A DNA stretch of 64,000 nt. It comes from an uncultured Latescibacterota bacterium (lineage in GTDB: Bacteria > Latescibacterota > UBA2968 > UBA8231). A program made the position numbers and the translations under genes. Below the pieces are notes generated by a model. It was not told the DNA's origin. It ran no database searches and saw only the letters and a program-made list of their open reading frames with translations. Where the stretch lies: contig OX638377.1 in NCBI GenBank assembly GCA_951813615.1, forward strand, positions 5,243,739 to 5,307,738, written 5' to 3'. Each line of letters begins with the position of its first letter. Positions within the stretch are counted from its first letter, which is position 1. Of this stretch, positions 30,675-39,459 are shown one piece after another.

Positions 30675-31043
30675 TATAGTCGTATCTCGGTCGTACTCGC
30701 TAACAAACTGACTTACCTTTGCTGTTATCCTCTTTCCTCTAACTACTGTATTCCCGACGTACATCGTCTAACCTACTCAAAGTAAGGGTTAGACGATGTA
30801 CGTCAAAGACTGATTTCTGGCCCCGTAAAATTCGCAAGCATTTATTTGTCGATAATCTTAAGATTATGTTCGCATAAGAATTTGTTTATCAATAACTTAT
30901 AAAAATTGTCTGAAGTATTGATCACTAAGGAGAACATTAGCCATTGTCTTTCTCTCCCTTCCTTTTAATTGCTAGCAAATCCGCAGGCACGTCACCGTCC
31001 ACACGCTAAGACCCAGCTCGAAAAGGGGAACAAACGCCCTACA
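30675..31043. other. AT-rich gap without a gene
   Basis: Between the IS1595-type element and the oxidoreductase gene I see no coding frame of note. The stretch holds the long hairpin at 30756-30804, a perfect 16-bp palindrome ATAATCTTAAGATTAT at 30852-30867, and an AT-rich segment to about 30970. Before insertion of the element it probably contained the promoter of the TIR/cyclase cluster. Confidence 0.6.
30756..30804. repeat. Long perfect inverted repeat (hairpin) with integron-core-like arms
   Basis: Two 18-bp arms (30756-30773 and 30787-30804, starting GACGTACATCGTC) are exact inverted copies. The stem extends by TACT/AGTA to a 3-4 base loop. The inner ends read GTCTAAC and GTTAGAC, which match the RYYYAAC and GTTRRRY cores of attC sites, although the spacing is far shorter than usual. 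No U-run follows either side, so it is not a standard terminator. It could be a protein-binding site or a folded recombination site. Confidence 0.7.
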
Positions 31044-32177
31044 TCACCTCTCCCCATCCTCCCGCCGCCAAGTCTCATACGGATTCTCCCGATTCGCCAG
31101 CGGCAAAGACACCCGCGTCCCCAACCGCTGCGACTCGTGCACCGCCATGATCATTTCCAGCGCCGCTCGCCCGTCCTCGCCGCTGGAACAGGCCCGCACC
31201 GGTCGATCCTCCTCAATGGCTTGGATCAATTCCCGCACAATGATCAAATTGCTCTGGTGCGTGCGCTCGCCCGCCGAATACTGTTCCCACTCGTCCAACA
31301 GCACCCGTTCCCAAGTGCCGTTTTCCTCACCGGGAATCCATAAGCCTTGGCGATAGATGTACATCTCGCCGTTGGGCGAATTGCGCAGGGCGATGATGCC
31401 CTCGCTGCCGTGCGCCTCAAAACCGAACCAACGGCTGTTGGCCCCTTTTGGATAGCCCGGTTGCGACTCAAAATGCGCAGTCACCCCATTGGCAAAAACG
31501 TAGTACGCCGCCACCCCGTTGCCGGCGATCAAGCCGATGCGCTCGTCCCCTTCCCGCACATCGTCCAACGTCACCTCGCGCCCATCCTGCGTGACGTGCC
31601 CGTGCGCCCAAACCACCTCGGCCCCGGCGAAGTAGCGCATGCTGTCCATCATGTGCGTGCCCAAGACCATCAGATCCTGCGACCCAGCCCGGTGGTCGGA
31701 CTTGCCGTGGCTACGCAGCACTTGTAGCTGGCCGATAACGCCCTCGTCAACCAGCTTTTTGCCGTACTGCTCGTAGGGATTGGCGCGCCGGTGCGCCACC
31801 GCAGTCTTGACGCCGTGCTCCTGACAGGCCGCCAACAGGGCGTCGGCTTCGCGCAGAGTGGGCGTCAGCGGCTTCTCGATAAACACGCCGCGCACCCCGG
31901 CCTCAGCGCAGGCGATGACCATGTCGGCGTGGCAGTCGGGCATCCGCGGACAGACGCTGACTATATCCAAGTCCTCGTCGGCGAGCATCTGGCGGTAATC
32001 GGCGTAGAGCCGCTGGGCACCCGTGCGCTCGCCGGCTGCGGCGCGGCCCTCGGGATCGGGGTCGGCCACCGCGAGTAAATCCACTTGCTCCAAGTCCCGG
32101 TAAACGGTTTCCAGCCCGTGGCCGTAGTCGCCGGCACCCGTGCGCCCGATGACTCCGGCTTTATAGCGCTTGCTCAT
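31044..32177 (-). CDS. Gfo/Idh/MocA family oxidoreductase
   Basis: A 377-residue NAD(P)-dependent sugar or inositol dehydrogenase-like protein. The nucleotide-binding start is AGVIGRTGAGDYGHG. CPRMPDCHADMVIACAEAGV leads to VFIEKPLT, the conserved EKP motif. GTHMMDSMRYFAG corresponds to the G-x-H-x-x-D substrate region. AAGGAGG lies about 8 nt before ATG 32177. A remnant of a related gene's 3' end lies at 22973-23069. Substrate probably a sugar or its derivative. Confidence 0.9.
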   Translation of the reverse strand: MSKRYKAGVIGRTGAGDYGHGLETVYRDLEQVDLLAVADPDPEGRAAAGERTGAQRLYADYRQMLADEDLDIVSVCPRMPDCHADMVIACAEAGVRGVFIEKPLTPTLREADALLAACQEHGVKTAVAHRRANPYEQYGKKLVDEGVIGQLQVLRSHGKSDHRAGSQDLMVLGTHMMDSMRYFAGAEVVWAHGHVTQDGREVTLDDVREGDERIGLIAGNGVAAYYVFANGVTAHFESQPGYPKGANSRWFGFEAHGSEGIIALRNSPNGEMYIYRQGLWIPGEENGTWERVLLDEWEQYSAGERTHQSNLIIVRELIQAIEEDRPVRACSSGEDGRAALEMIMAVHESQRLGTRVSLPLANRENPYETWRREDGER

Positions 32178-32361
32178 AATTCGCCCTCCTTCTCGCTTTG
32201 ATTCATTTGATGACTTGGTGTTACGTCGATGGTATGAGTCGCCGGTGGCTAGTGGTATAAGTAGGAGACGAACCACTAACCGCTAAGCCAGCAAGAGGAA
32301 TTTTGAGAACACTTCTAACGACGTGAACTCGTCCGCTGGCTACCGGTATGAGGGGGAAGTT

Positions 32362-32529
32362 CTACTGATCCGTTGTCGGTTGAGGAGTTTGAGAGAGATC
32401 AACAACTCTAAGCCCATGCTCTTGCTCTTTCTTCCGCAACGCTGCCGCCAAGCGGTCGAGATCATATTCAAATTCCTGCGCCAGTTCGTTTTTGGCTCTC
32501 CATACTTCTTCGATTATCTCATCTTTCAT
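32362..32529 (-). CDS. Small antitoxin-like protein downstream of a PIN toxin
   Basis: A 55-residue frame starting directly after the stop of the PIN gene (TAA ATG). It encodes MKDEIIEEVWRAKNELAQEF, then EYDLDRLAAALRKKEQEHGL and a short polar tail. GGGAG lies 10-11 nt before the ATG. The sequence has the same pattern as the small frame at 10276-10482, so it is a real conserved family. The position fits a toxin-antitoxin partner, although PIN antitoxins usually come first in the operon. Confidence 0.75.
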   Translation of the reverse strand: MKDEIIEEVWRAKNELAQEFEYDLDRLAAALRKKEQEHGLRVVDLSQTPQPTTDQ

Positions 32530-33003
32530 TTAATTTTCTCCCATGAGTTCTTGAGGGGTACAGATTTCCGGATAGTGATAACCATGCAAAATACAAAGCT
32601 CACGGATACTTGGTTTCATTTCGGCATTATCGATATGTTTGAAATTCCAAGTCATAAGATAGTCGATACGGTGAACGGCAGAAAGCGCTATATGAAGTGC
32701 ATCATCTATCGCTTTTTCTGGTAAGGGTCCTTCATTTATTAATCTTCGGGCGAACTCAATAGCTGAATCAGTTGTTGCGATTATAGGTATATTCTCCAAG
32801 TGATTCAGTCGCCTCTGGGCAGCTTCCGCATCACCTTTATAGGCTTCGGCCAGCACCAACTCAGAAGTAAATAGATCAAAATAGGTGCGTCGATGTGTCC
32901 ACCATTCTTTTGTAAGCTCTTGCCAAGCCGTAGCCAAGATATTTTTCGATGACCTAGCCGTAAGGTAGCTGATGATTGTTGTCTCGATGTAAACTTTTTT
33001 CAC
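32530..33003 (-). CDS. PIN domain protein (VapC-like toxin)
   Basis: A 157-residue PIN nuclease: KVYIETTIISYL at the N-terminus replaces the usual D-T/S with E-T; SELVLAEAY supplies the second acidic residue; EKAIDDALHIALSAVHRIDYLMTWNFKHIDN carries the DA-x-H-x-A and T-W/N-D-x-D-like positions. Such proteins cleave RNA. GTG 33003 is preceded by GGGAG. It is followed without a gap by the small antitoxin-like gene. Confidence 0.85.
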   Translation of the reverse strand: MKKVYIETTIISYLTARSSKNILATAWQELTKEWWTHRRTYFDLFTSELVLAEAYKGDAEAAQRRLNHLENIPIIATTDSAIEFARRLINEGPLPEKAIDDALHIALSAVHRIDYLMTWNFKHIDNAEMKPSIRELCILHGYHYPEICTPQELMGEN

Positions 33004-33018
33004 CGTGCTAGTCTCCCT

Positions 33019-33879
33019 TCAAACTACTAATGCAATGGCCACCACACCCAATGCCACCCCTAGCACCACCGTCCGACTGATCGGCTCTTTCCACAACAGC
33101 GGTGCCGTCACATTGTCCAAAATGACAACGCCGCAGCCCACCAGCGGGAAAAATACCGTGCCCGGCACGTGCTTGAGCGAGATCAGCACGGCCATTAAGG
33201 CCAGCAGATTGTACACCCCGATACCAGCTCCCACCGCCAAATCGAAGCGCCGAATGCGCTGCCGCGCCTCCCACAACAACACAGCGGCTCCAATAGTCCC
33301 AGCGGTAAAGCCGATGACCATGAGTACTTGTAAATACGCATCGTCCAAGCCGGCGTAATGCACCCAGCGCAGACAGGAAGTGCTCATCCCTTGGATACCA
33401 AAAACCAATATCAGCAGCCCGGTGGCGAGCCAGCGCGAAACATTGGTCTGGTGCCCAGCGTGCCGCGACATCAACAAAACGGCCACCAACGCCAAGCCCA
33501 AGCCCACCAGTTGAAGGCCGCCCAACGGCTCATTCCACAGTAGCACGCCCAGCCCCACCGGCACGACGATGGCGAGGCGGAAAGCGGTCAACACCGAGGC
33601 CACCCGGAAAGTCCGCAACAAGCGCGTCATCAACAGCATGGAGCTGATGAAGACGATGCCAGTGATCGCGCCGACCTTTATCGCGCCGACTGGTACTTGC
33701 AATTGCCCTGTGAATCCCAGATAGAGCAGCAGAATGGACGCTAGCACCCAATAGTTGGTCGATACCACGGTCGGGGCGTAGCACCGGTGCTGCGAGGCCC
33801 ATTTGAACACCTGCCCAAAGCCAAATTCCATCAGCAGCGGCAGCACTAACCAGAGGGGCGGTGCCCCTTCCATACTCAT
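33019..33879 (-). CDS. EamA/DMT-type membrane transporter
   Basis: A 286-residue integral membrane protein with about ten hydrophobic segments in two similar halves (five each), as in the EamA/drug-metabolite transporter superfamily. WNEPLGGLQLVGLGLALVAVLL ends the first half, and WKEPISRTVVLGVALGVVAIAL ends the second, showing the duplicated E-P-x-x-x-x-x-x-G-x-x-L motif. It probably exports a metabolite. It ends 15 nt before the PIN gene, which is likely coincidence. Confidence 0.87.
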   Translation of the reverse strand: MSMEGAPPLWLVLPLLMEFGFGQVFKWASQHRCYAPTVVSTNYWVLASILLLYLGFTGQLQVPVGAIKVGAITGIVFISSMLLMTRLLRTFRVASVLTAFRLAIVVPVGLGVLLWNEPLGGLQLVGLGLALVAVLLMSRHAGHQTNVSRWLATGLLILVFGIQGMSTSCLRWVHYAGLDDAYLQVLMVIGFTAGTIGAAVLLWEARQRIRRFDLAVGAGIGVYNLLALMAVLISLKHVPGTVFFPLVGCGVVILDNVTAPLLWKEPISRTVVLGVALGVVAIALVV

Positions 33880-34010
33880 CCGCCGGTCTCCCTAAAAATT
33901 GACATGCGCTCCAAACTCCACGACCACCCCTGCGCTGTCAAGCCACCCCGTCCATTGCCGCCCCGACAAAAGTCTATTCTATTATAGAGCCGATGACAGG
34001 GAGTGAGCTC

Positions 34011-34814
34011 ATGCAATTAGAACGACTGCTTCTGCACCTAAAACTAGACGGCTGGTGCGTGGTCGAAGACGTCATCCCAGCCGACCAGATTGAGCACGTG
34101 CGCCATAGCGTCGAGGCCGCGGTCGCCGCGCACCGCAATCCCGCCGCCCCACCCGACATTGGCCACCTGCCGGGCATGATCAACTTCGACCAGTCCTTCG
34201 CGCCTTTTCTCGCCGATGAAAATCTCCTCGCCTTGGTCGGCGCGATGTTAGGCCATCATCCGCGCATCTCCTTCACCACCGGCACGATCAACTACCCGGG
34301 CAACGAGCGCGGCGGCTGGCACGCCGACTGGCCCTTCAACCAAAACAACGCCGGCCATATCCCCGCGCCGTATCCCGACGCGACGGTTCACTTGACCACC
34401 TTGTGGATGCTGGCTCCTTTTACTGAGGAAAACGGCGGCACTCTCCTCGTCCCCGGCAGCCACCGCTCCCCCAATAACCCCACCGGCGACAATGGCGTCG
34501 ATCCGCTGACCCCTTATCCCACGGAAGTAAACGCCTGCGGCCCAGCCGGCAGCGTGCTCGTGCTCGACAGCCGCCTGTGGCACGCGACCGCGCCCAACCG
34601 CTCGCACCAACCCCGCACCTCGGTAGTCGTGCGCTACGCCCCTTGGTGGCTCAATGTCGAGGTCTTGCGCCCCGGCTCGGACGAGCGCCGCCGCCTGTCC
34701 GAGGAAACCGGCCGCAAGGAAAACGCCGTGCCGTCGCTGCCCGCCAGCGTTTTCGCCGAACTGCCCGCCCCAGTCCAGCCCTTGTTCCGCCACTGGGTCG
34801 CCCAGCCCGAATAG
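34011..34814 (+). CDS. Phytanoyl-CoA dioxygenase (PhyH) family oxygenase
   Basis: A 267-residue Fe(II)/2-oxoglutarate oxygenase. His104-x-Asp106 (GGWHADWP) and distal His191 (RLWHATAPN) are the iron ligands, and Arg202 follows in QPRTSVVV as the likely 2-oxoglutarate contact. LLVPGSH is the usual loop. ATG 34011 is chosen because AGGGAG lies about 8 nt upstream; an in-frame ATG at 33993 has a weaker site. The gene stands alone, ending in a clear terminator. Only distantly similar to the other two PhyH proteins of the window. Confidence 0.87.
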   Translation: MQLERLLLHLKLDGWCVVEDVIPADQIEHVRHSVEAAVAAHRNPAAPPDIGHLPGMINFDQSFAPFLADENLLALVGAMLGHHPRISFTTGTINYPGNERGGWHADWPFNQNNAGHIPAPYPDATVHLTTLWMLAPFTEENGGTLLVPGSHRSPNNPTGDNGVDPLTPYPTEVNACGPAGSVLVLDSRLWHATAPNRSHQPRTSVVVRYAPWWLNVEVLRPGSDERRRLSEETGRKENAVPSLPASVFAELPAPVQPLFRHWVAQPE

Positions 34815-34838
34815 ATTCCGCGCCGATTGCCTCCGTAG

Positions 34839-34866
34839 GGGCACCCCTCGTGGGTGCCCTTTTTTC
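34839..34866 (+). terminator. Rho-independent terminator after the PhyH gene
   Basis: GGGCACCC and GGGTGCCC form a perfect 8-bp GC-rich stem with a 5-base loop (CTCGT), followed by six T residues. It lies 25 nt after the stop codon of the dioxygenase gene and separates it from the transport operon. Confidence 0.9.
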
Positions 34867-34968
34867 TGCTCCCGATTCCGAACGACTGTCCGAAAATGAA
34901 CAGTGAATGTTCAGAAGCGGACGAAAATGCCCTATCCCGAAAAATACAACTCAAGTAAAAACAATAAC

Positions 34969-34997
34969 TTGTATGTTTGGCACGGAATTTGTTATAC
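34969..34997 (+). promoter_or_regulatory. Candidate promoter of the efflux operon
   Basis: TTGTAT and TTATAC are 17 bp apart in an AT-rich stretch right before the adaptor gene. The -10 overlaps a small palindrome (TTTGTTATACAAA). The boxes are imperfect but the spacing and place are good, and this is the only AT-rich stretch ahead of the operon. Confidence 0.45.
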
Positions 34998-35023
34998 AAA
35001 TGACAAGCGGAGGTATGAACCCG

Positions 35024-36283
35024 ATGAACGCAATGGATCGCCCAATAGATCCCACCTTCCTGCGCCGCCAGCGCGGCAAGCGCATCGCCTATGCAGTGGT
35101 GGGAGTGGCTGCGCTCCTCTGGCTCTCTGTTTGGTTGCCCAGTTGGATCAGGCCGGCGCTGGACCCCGACCGCATCCGCACCGCACAGGTGCAGTGGGGC
35201 GCGGTGGAAGAGACGATTACTGCTTCGGGCACGGTGGTCCCCCAGTTCGAGCAGATCATCTTTAGCCCCATCAATACGCGGCTGGTGCGCATCCTGCAAA
35301 AGCCGGGAGCCATGTTGCAGCAGGGACAGCCCATCGTCGAACTGGACTTGAGCGCCGCGCGGCTCGACGTCGAGAAGCGGGCCGAAGAGTTGGCCCTCAA
35401 GCAGAATCGCCGCACCCAACTCGAATTGGACGAACGCAAAAAGCTGAGCGACCTCGACACGCGCTGGCGGCTGAAAGACTTGGAATTTCAGCGTTTTAAG
35501 ACCCGCACCTCCCAACTCCGCGAGTTACAGGGTTTTGGCGCGGTCTCCCAAGAAGAGTTGAGCCAAGCGCACCTGCAAGAACAGCGCGCCGAGATTGAAT
35601 TACAGCAACTAGAAGAAGACCGCCGCAACCTCGTCGAATCCACTCAGGCCCAGTTGGAAGCCCTGCAATTGGAGATGAATATCCTCGAACGCGAGGTCGA
35701 GGAGGCCCGCCGCCGCTTGGAGCGCGCCCACATCCGCGCCGACCGAGACGGCGTGCTCACTGCGATTGCGCCGGAAGTCGGCGCTTCCATCAGCCAGGGC
35801 CAAGAAATCGCCCGCATTGCCGACCTCAGCTCGTTCCGCGTCGATGTCACTGTTTCCGATATCCACGCCCGCCGGCTCCAGACCGGGCTGTGGGTGCGCT
35901 CGCGCATTAATGAGGAAGAATACGTAAAGGGCCACATCGCCCGCATCCTGCCCACGGTTGAGGGTGGGGTTATTCAGCTCGAAGTCGAATTAGAGGATTC
36001 AGCGCATGCGTTGTTGCGGCCCAACCAGCGGGTGGACGCCTATATCGTCACTGCGCGCAAGGACCGCGCCCTGCGCGTCAAGCGGGGGCCGTTCATCAGC
36101 GGGCGGGCGGGCCTGCACGAGGTCTTTGTGGTGCGCGGCCAAACCGCGGTGAAGACCGAGGTGCGCATCGGCATTGCCAATTTCGAGTACTACGAGGTGG
36201 AGGAGGGATTAATCGAAGGCGACGAGGTGATCATCTCGGATGTGAAAGACTACCTGCACTTGGACGAAGTCCAGATCAAATAA
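35024..36283 (+). CDS. HlyD/MacA-type periplasmic adaptor (membrane fusion protein)
   Basis: A 419-residue adaptor of a tripartite or MacAB-like exporter. It has a short cytoplasmic start, one membrane anchor (IAYAVVGVAALLWLSVWLPS), a lipoyl-like half (VEETITASGTVVPQFEQIIF), a long coiled-coil hairpin between about residues 95 and 230 rich in Glu/Arg/Leu/Gln, the second lipoyl half and a beta-barrel domain (FRVDVTVSDI). Several ATGs cluster near the start; 35024 has GGAGG about 10 nt upstream, and 35015 and 35033 are possible. It is followed by the ATPase gene after 11 nt. Confidence 0.85.
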   Translation: MNAMDRPIDPTFLRRQRGKRIAYAVVGVAALLWLSVWLPSWIRPALDPDRIRTAQVQWGAVEETITASGTVVPQFEQIIFSPINTRLVRILQKPGAMLQQGQPIVELDLSAARLDVEKRAEELALKQNRRTQLELDERKKLSDLDTRWRLKDLEFQRFKTRTSQLRELQGFGAVSQEELSQAHLQEQRAEIELQQLEEDRRNLVESTQAQLEALQLEMNILEREVEEARRRLERAHIRADRDGVLTAIAPEVGASISQGQEIARIADLSSFRVDVTVSDIHARRLQTGLWVRSRINEEEYVKGHIARILPTVEGGVIQLEVELEDSAHALLRPNQRVDAYIVTARKDRALRVKRGPFISGRAGLHEVFVVRGQTAVKTEVRIGIANFEYYEVEEGLIEGDEVIISDVKDYLHLDEVQIK

Positions 36284-36294
36284 AGGAGACTGCC

Positions 36295-36960
36295 ATGATT
36301 AAACTCGAAAGCATCGAAAAGGTGTACCGCACCGAGCAAGTCGAGACCTTGGCCTTGAGCAATATCAATTTCGCCGTTGACGAGGGGGAGTTCATCTCGG
36401 TGATGGGGCCATCCGGCTCGGGCAAGAGCACGCTGCTCAACGTCATCGGCCTGCTCGACGAGCCTTCCGCTGGCGAAATCGTCCTCAACGGGCACGCCAT
36501 CAATTCCTACGCCGACCGCTACTTGGCGCGCATCCGCAACGAGGAGGTCGGCTTCATCTTCCAGAGTTTCCACCTGATCGCCGATTTGAACGTGGTCGAT
36601 AACGTGGAGATTCCCCTGCTCTATCGCCGAGGGTTGTCGGGCAAGGAGCGGCGGCAGATGGCGCTGAAGGCGCTGGATCGGGTGGGGCTGAGTTCGCGGG
36701 TGAAGCACTTCCCGTCGCAACTGTCGGGCGGGCAGCAGCAGCGCGTGGCCGTGGCCCGAGCTATTGTCGCGCAGCCGCACATCCTGCTGGCCGACGAGCC
36801 GACGGGCAATTTGGACAGCCAGATGGGCGACGAAATCATGGGCATCATGCACCAGCTCAACGAAGAGGGCACCACCATCGTCATGGTGACGCACGACCAG
36901 CGCTTGGCCGACCGCACCGGGCGCACGGTGCGGCTCTTCGACGGGCGACAGGTCCAGTGA
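36295..36960 (+). CDS. ABC transporter ATP-binding protein (MacB/LolD type)
   Basis: A 221-residue ATPase. Walker A is GPSGSGKSTLLN (about residue 40), the Q-loop is GFIFQSFHLI, the signature LSGGQQQRVAVARAI, and Walker B ILLADEPTGNLD, with H-loop MVTHDQ. The GLLDEPSAGEIVLNG region is typical of the LolD/MacB/FtsE group, which works mechanically on envelope substrates instead of moving solutes through a channel. It pairs with the two permeases directly downstream. Confidence 0.93.
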   Translation: MIKLESIEKVYRTEQVETLALSNINFAVDEGEFISVMGPSGSGKSTLLNVIGLLDEPSAGEIVLNGHAINSYADRYLARIRNEEVGFIFQSFHLIADLNVVDNVEIPLLYRRGLSGKERRQMALKALDRVGLSSRVKHFPSQLSGGQQQRVAVARAIVAQPHILLADEPTGNLDSQMGDEIMGIMHQLNEEGTTIVMVTHDQRLADRTGRTVRLFDGRQVQ

Positions 36961-36973
36961 GAGGAGGAGGAAA

Positions 36974-38224
36974 ATGCTGAAGAACTACATCAAAATGGCG
37001 CTCAAGGTCCTGTTGCGGCGCAAGGTTTTTACCTGCATCAGCCTCGTTACCATCAGCTTTACGCTCATGGTGCTGATGGTGATGACGGCCTTGTTCGACC
37101 ACGTCTTTGGCTCCTTCCCGCCGGAGACGCGGTCGGATCGGACGCTCGTCCTACAGTCGATAAAAGGGGAAAAATCGGGAGAGACGGGCTATATGGTCAA
37201 CTCGCCTGGCTATGCCTTTTTGAAACGATATGTGTCTTCGCTGACCCAGGCGGAAAAGGTGTCCATTTCCGAACTCGGAAAGTCCACAGCAGCGACGTTC
37301 CGCAAAGGCGAGAAGATCGAATCCGAACTCAAGTACACGGATGGAGTGTTCTGGGAGATCCTCGAATTCGACTTTCTCGAAGGCCGCCCCTATACAGTAC
37401 AAGAGGTAGAGGAAGGCCAACGGGTAGCCGTGATCAATGAGGCGACGCGTCGGGTGTTTTTCGGCGAGGAGCCGGCCGTGGGCAAGTACATCGAACTCAA
37501 GGAACAAGCGTTCCGCGTAGTAGGGGTCGTGTCCAATGTGCCGGCATTCCGCCTAATGACCTTTGCCGATATCTGGGTGCCTGTCAGCGCCCAAAAAACA
37601 GATGATTACCTGCGTTACGATTCGGTGTTTAGCGGCTATCAGGCACTTATCCTAGCGCGTAGTGCGGCCGAAATACCGCTTATCAAAGAGGAATTCGCCG
37701 ATGTACTCACCCGGGTCGAATATCCCAATCCCGACCAAGTCGACCATATCTCTGGCGGTCCGACAACGCTGTTAGAACATACTTTGGATGGCATGTTTTC
37801 CTTTAGCATGCTAACGAGCCGTGGGTTCATAGCGCTGGTTGGCGTTCTCATCCTGCTCTTCATGCTCCTGCCGGTGGTCAGCTTAGTCAATATCAACGTC
37901 ACCCGCATCTTGGAGCGCGCCTCTGAGATCGGCGTGCGCAAGGCATTTGGCGGGTCTTCGCTCACCTTGGTGGGACAGTTCCTAGTAGAGAACGTGCTTC
38001 TCACGCTCTTGGGCGGTGCCTTGGGGCTGGTTTTTACTTTTCTCGTCTTACAAATGCTCGGTGCCAGCGACATTGTGCAGTACGCCGAATTCCATCTGAA
38101 CCATCGCATCTTCCTCTACGGCTTGGTGATGACCTTAGTCTTCGGTCTGATTTCTGGCGTCTATCCGGCGTGGAAAATGTCGCGCTTGCATATCGTAGAG
38201 GCCCTCAGAAGGAGGAAGCAATGA
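36974..38224 (+). CDS. ABC transporter permease (MacB/FtsX type), first
   Basis: A 416-residue permease: one membrane helix near the N-terminus (FTCISLVTISFTLMVLMVMTA), a large periplasmic MacB-PCD-like domain (residues 45-275), and three C-terminal helices with the FtsX domain, including the SEIGVRKAFGGS coupling segment. The last four bases overlap the next permease (ATGA). It likely forms a heterodimer with the next gene product. Confidence 0.9.
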   Translation: MLKNYIKMALKVLLRRKVFTCISLVTISFTLMVLMVMTALFDHVFGSFPPETRSDRTLVLQSIKGEKSGETGYMVNSPGYAFLKRYVSSLTQAEKVSISELGKSTAATFRKGEKIESELKYTDGVFWEILEFDFLEGRPYTVQEVEEGQRVAVINEATRRVFFGEEPAVGKYIELKEQAFRVVGVVSNVPAFRLMTFADIWVPVSAQKTDDYLRYDSVFSGYQALILARSAAEIPLIKEEFADVLTRVEYPNPDQVDHISGGPTTLLEHTLDGMFSFSMLTSRGFIALVGVLILLFMLLPVVSLVNINVTRILERASEIGVRKAFGGSSLTLVGQFLVENVLLTLLGGALGLVFTFLVLQMLGASDIVQYAEFHLNHRIFLYGLVMTLVFGLISGVYPAWKMSRLHIVEALRRRKQ

Positions 38225-39393
38225 TACGCCATCTCTGCAAGCTAGTCTGGAATCGCAAAAGGGCGAACGCGCTAACTGCCCTCCAGATTTTCATTTCTTT
38301 TCTGCTCGTTTTTACCACGGCCTCCCTCGCCATGGACAAAGCAGGCAATTATTGGCGGCCTCTCGGATTTTCCTACGAAGACAGGTGGGTCGTGAACTTC
38401 CACCCGGACCGAGTCAGCGGGCGGATCGGCGGGGAGGAGACGCCCGTGAGCCGCAGACAGGTCTATCTGGCCTTAGAGGGATTCGACTGGGTTGAATCGG
38501 TCTCCTCGGCGGATTACATGGCCCTCCCCTATAGGCTCGGTCTTCAGGCCCTATTTACCGTAGATGGACGATGGGTCTCCATTGGCAGTGTTTCGGACCA
38601 GTTCCACCAGACGCTTGGGCTTGACTTGATCAACGGGCGGTGGTTTGGCGAAGAGGACGCGGCTCTAGACTGGAAGCCGATCGTGATAACCCAGCCGCTC
38701 AGTGAGGCGCTCTTTGGCAGTGAAGATCCCATCGGCCAAAAGATTGAAGAGTGGCAGGGGTCTAACGAACGGATCATCGGGGTGGTCTCTGACTATCGCC
38801 GCTTCGGGGAGTTTTCCGATCCTGGTTTCTTCGTGTTCACGCGCCAGAGTGAAGAAGAAAATCGCGGTAATTTTCTGGTTAAAGTGCGTCCCGGTACGCC
38901 GCTGGTGGCCCAAGAGCAAATCGACAGACGGCTTAAGGCCATGGCACCGGGCTACAAAGTTAACATTACGACCTTAGCGGATTCGCGAGCCTCATCGTTC
39001 AAGTTGACTCTAGTGCCCTTGTTCGCTCTCGGGGTTGTCTCGGTGTTGGTGCTGGGCATGGTGGCGCTGTCGTTGAGCGGCGTGCTGTGGCAGCGGACGA
39101 CGCTGAGAACTGAGGAGATCGGCCTGAGAAGGGCCTTGGGCGGGTCCGCGGCCAGTATCTACGCGCAGTTGACGGGCGAGATAGTGGTAGTCGCTAGCAT
39201 TGGTGTAATCGCTGGTCTGCTACTCGTCTTGCAATTCCCACTGCTGGAACTGCTCAATTACACTAGCGGAATCTACGCGCTCAGTCTGGCCTTTGCGGCG
39301 TTGATAATTTATGGCCTCGTGATCGTGTGCAGCCTGTATCCGGGGCGGCTAGCCTGCCAGGTACGGCCGGTCGAGGCGCTGCACCACGAATGA
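38221..39393 (+). CDS. ABC transporter permease (MacB/FtsX type), second
   Basis: A 390-residue permease with the same layout: N-terminal helix (ALTALQIFISFLLVFTTASL), periplasmic domain, three C-terminal helices and the TEEIGLRRALGGS coupling segment. The start at 38221 overlaps the previous stop and has GGAGG about 6 nt upstream. The end VEALHHE recurs, with changes, as short remnants at 41969 and 44530, showing that copies of this gene once stood further downstream. Confidence 0.9.
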   Translation: MIRHLCKLVWNRKRANALTALQIFISFLLVFTTASLAMDKAGNYWRPLGFSYEDRWVVNFHPDRVSGRIGGEETPVSRRQVYLALEGFDWVESVSSADYMALPYRLGLQALFTVDGRWVSIGSVSDQFHQTLGLDLINGRWFGEEDAALDWKPIVITQPLSEALFGSEDPIGQKIEEWQGSNERIIGVVSDYRRFGEFSDPGFFVFTRQSEEENRGNFLVKVRPGTPLVAQEQIDRRLKAMAPGYKVNITTLADSRASSFKLTLVPLFALGVVSVLVLGMVALSLSGVLWQRTTLRTEEIGLRRALGGSAASIYAQLTGEIVVVASIGVIAGLLLVLQFPLLELLNYTSGIYALSLAFAALIIYGLVIVCSLYPGRLACQVRPVEALHHE

Positions 39394-39459
39394 GTCGGAA
39401 TCTGGCTGTCTGAACTGAACAAACCCAAACGTACTTCACACATCCCATAGGAGGATACC

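Noticed and set aside
22973-31140. Oxidoreductase tail copies as direct repeats made by a single integration event
   Set aside because: The DNA copies differ at many positions though the protein is the same, so they are too diverged to be a target duplication; kept only as a possible border.
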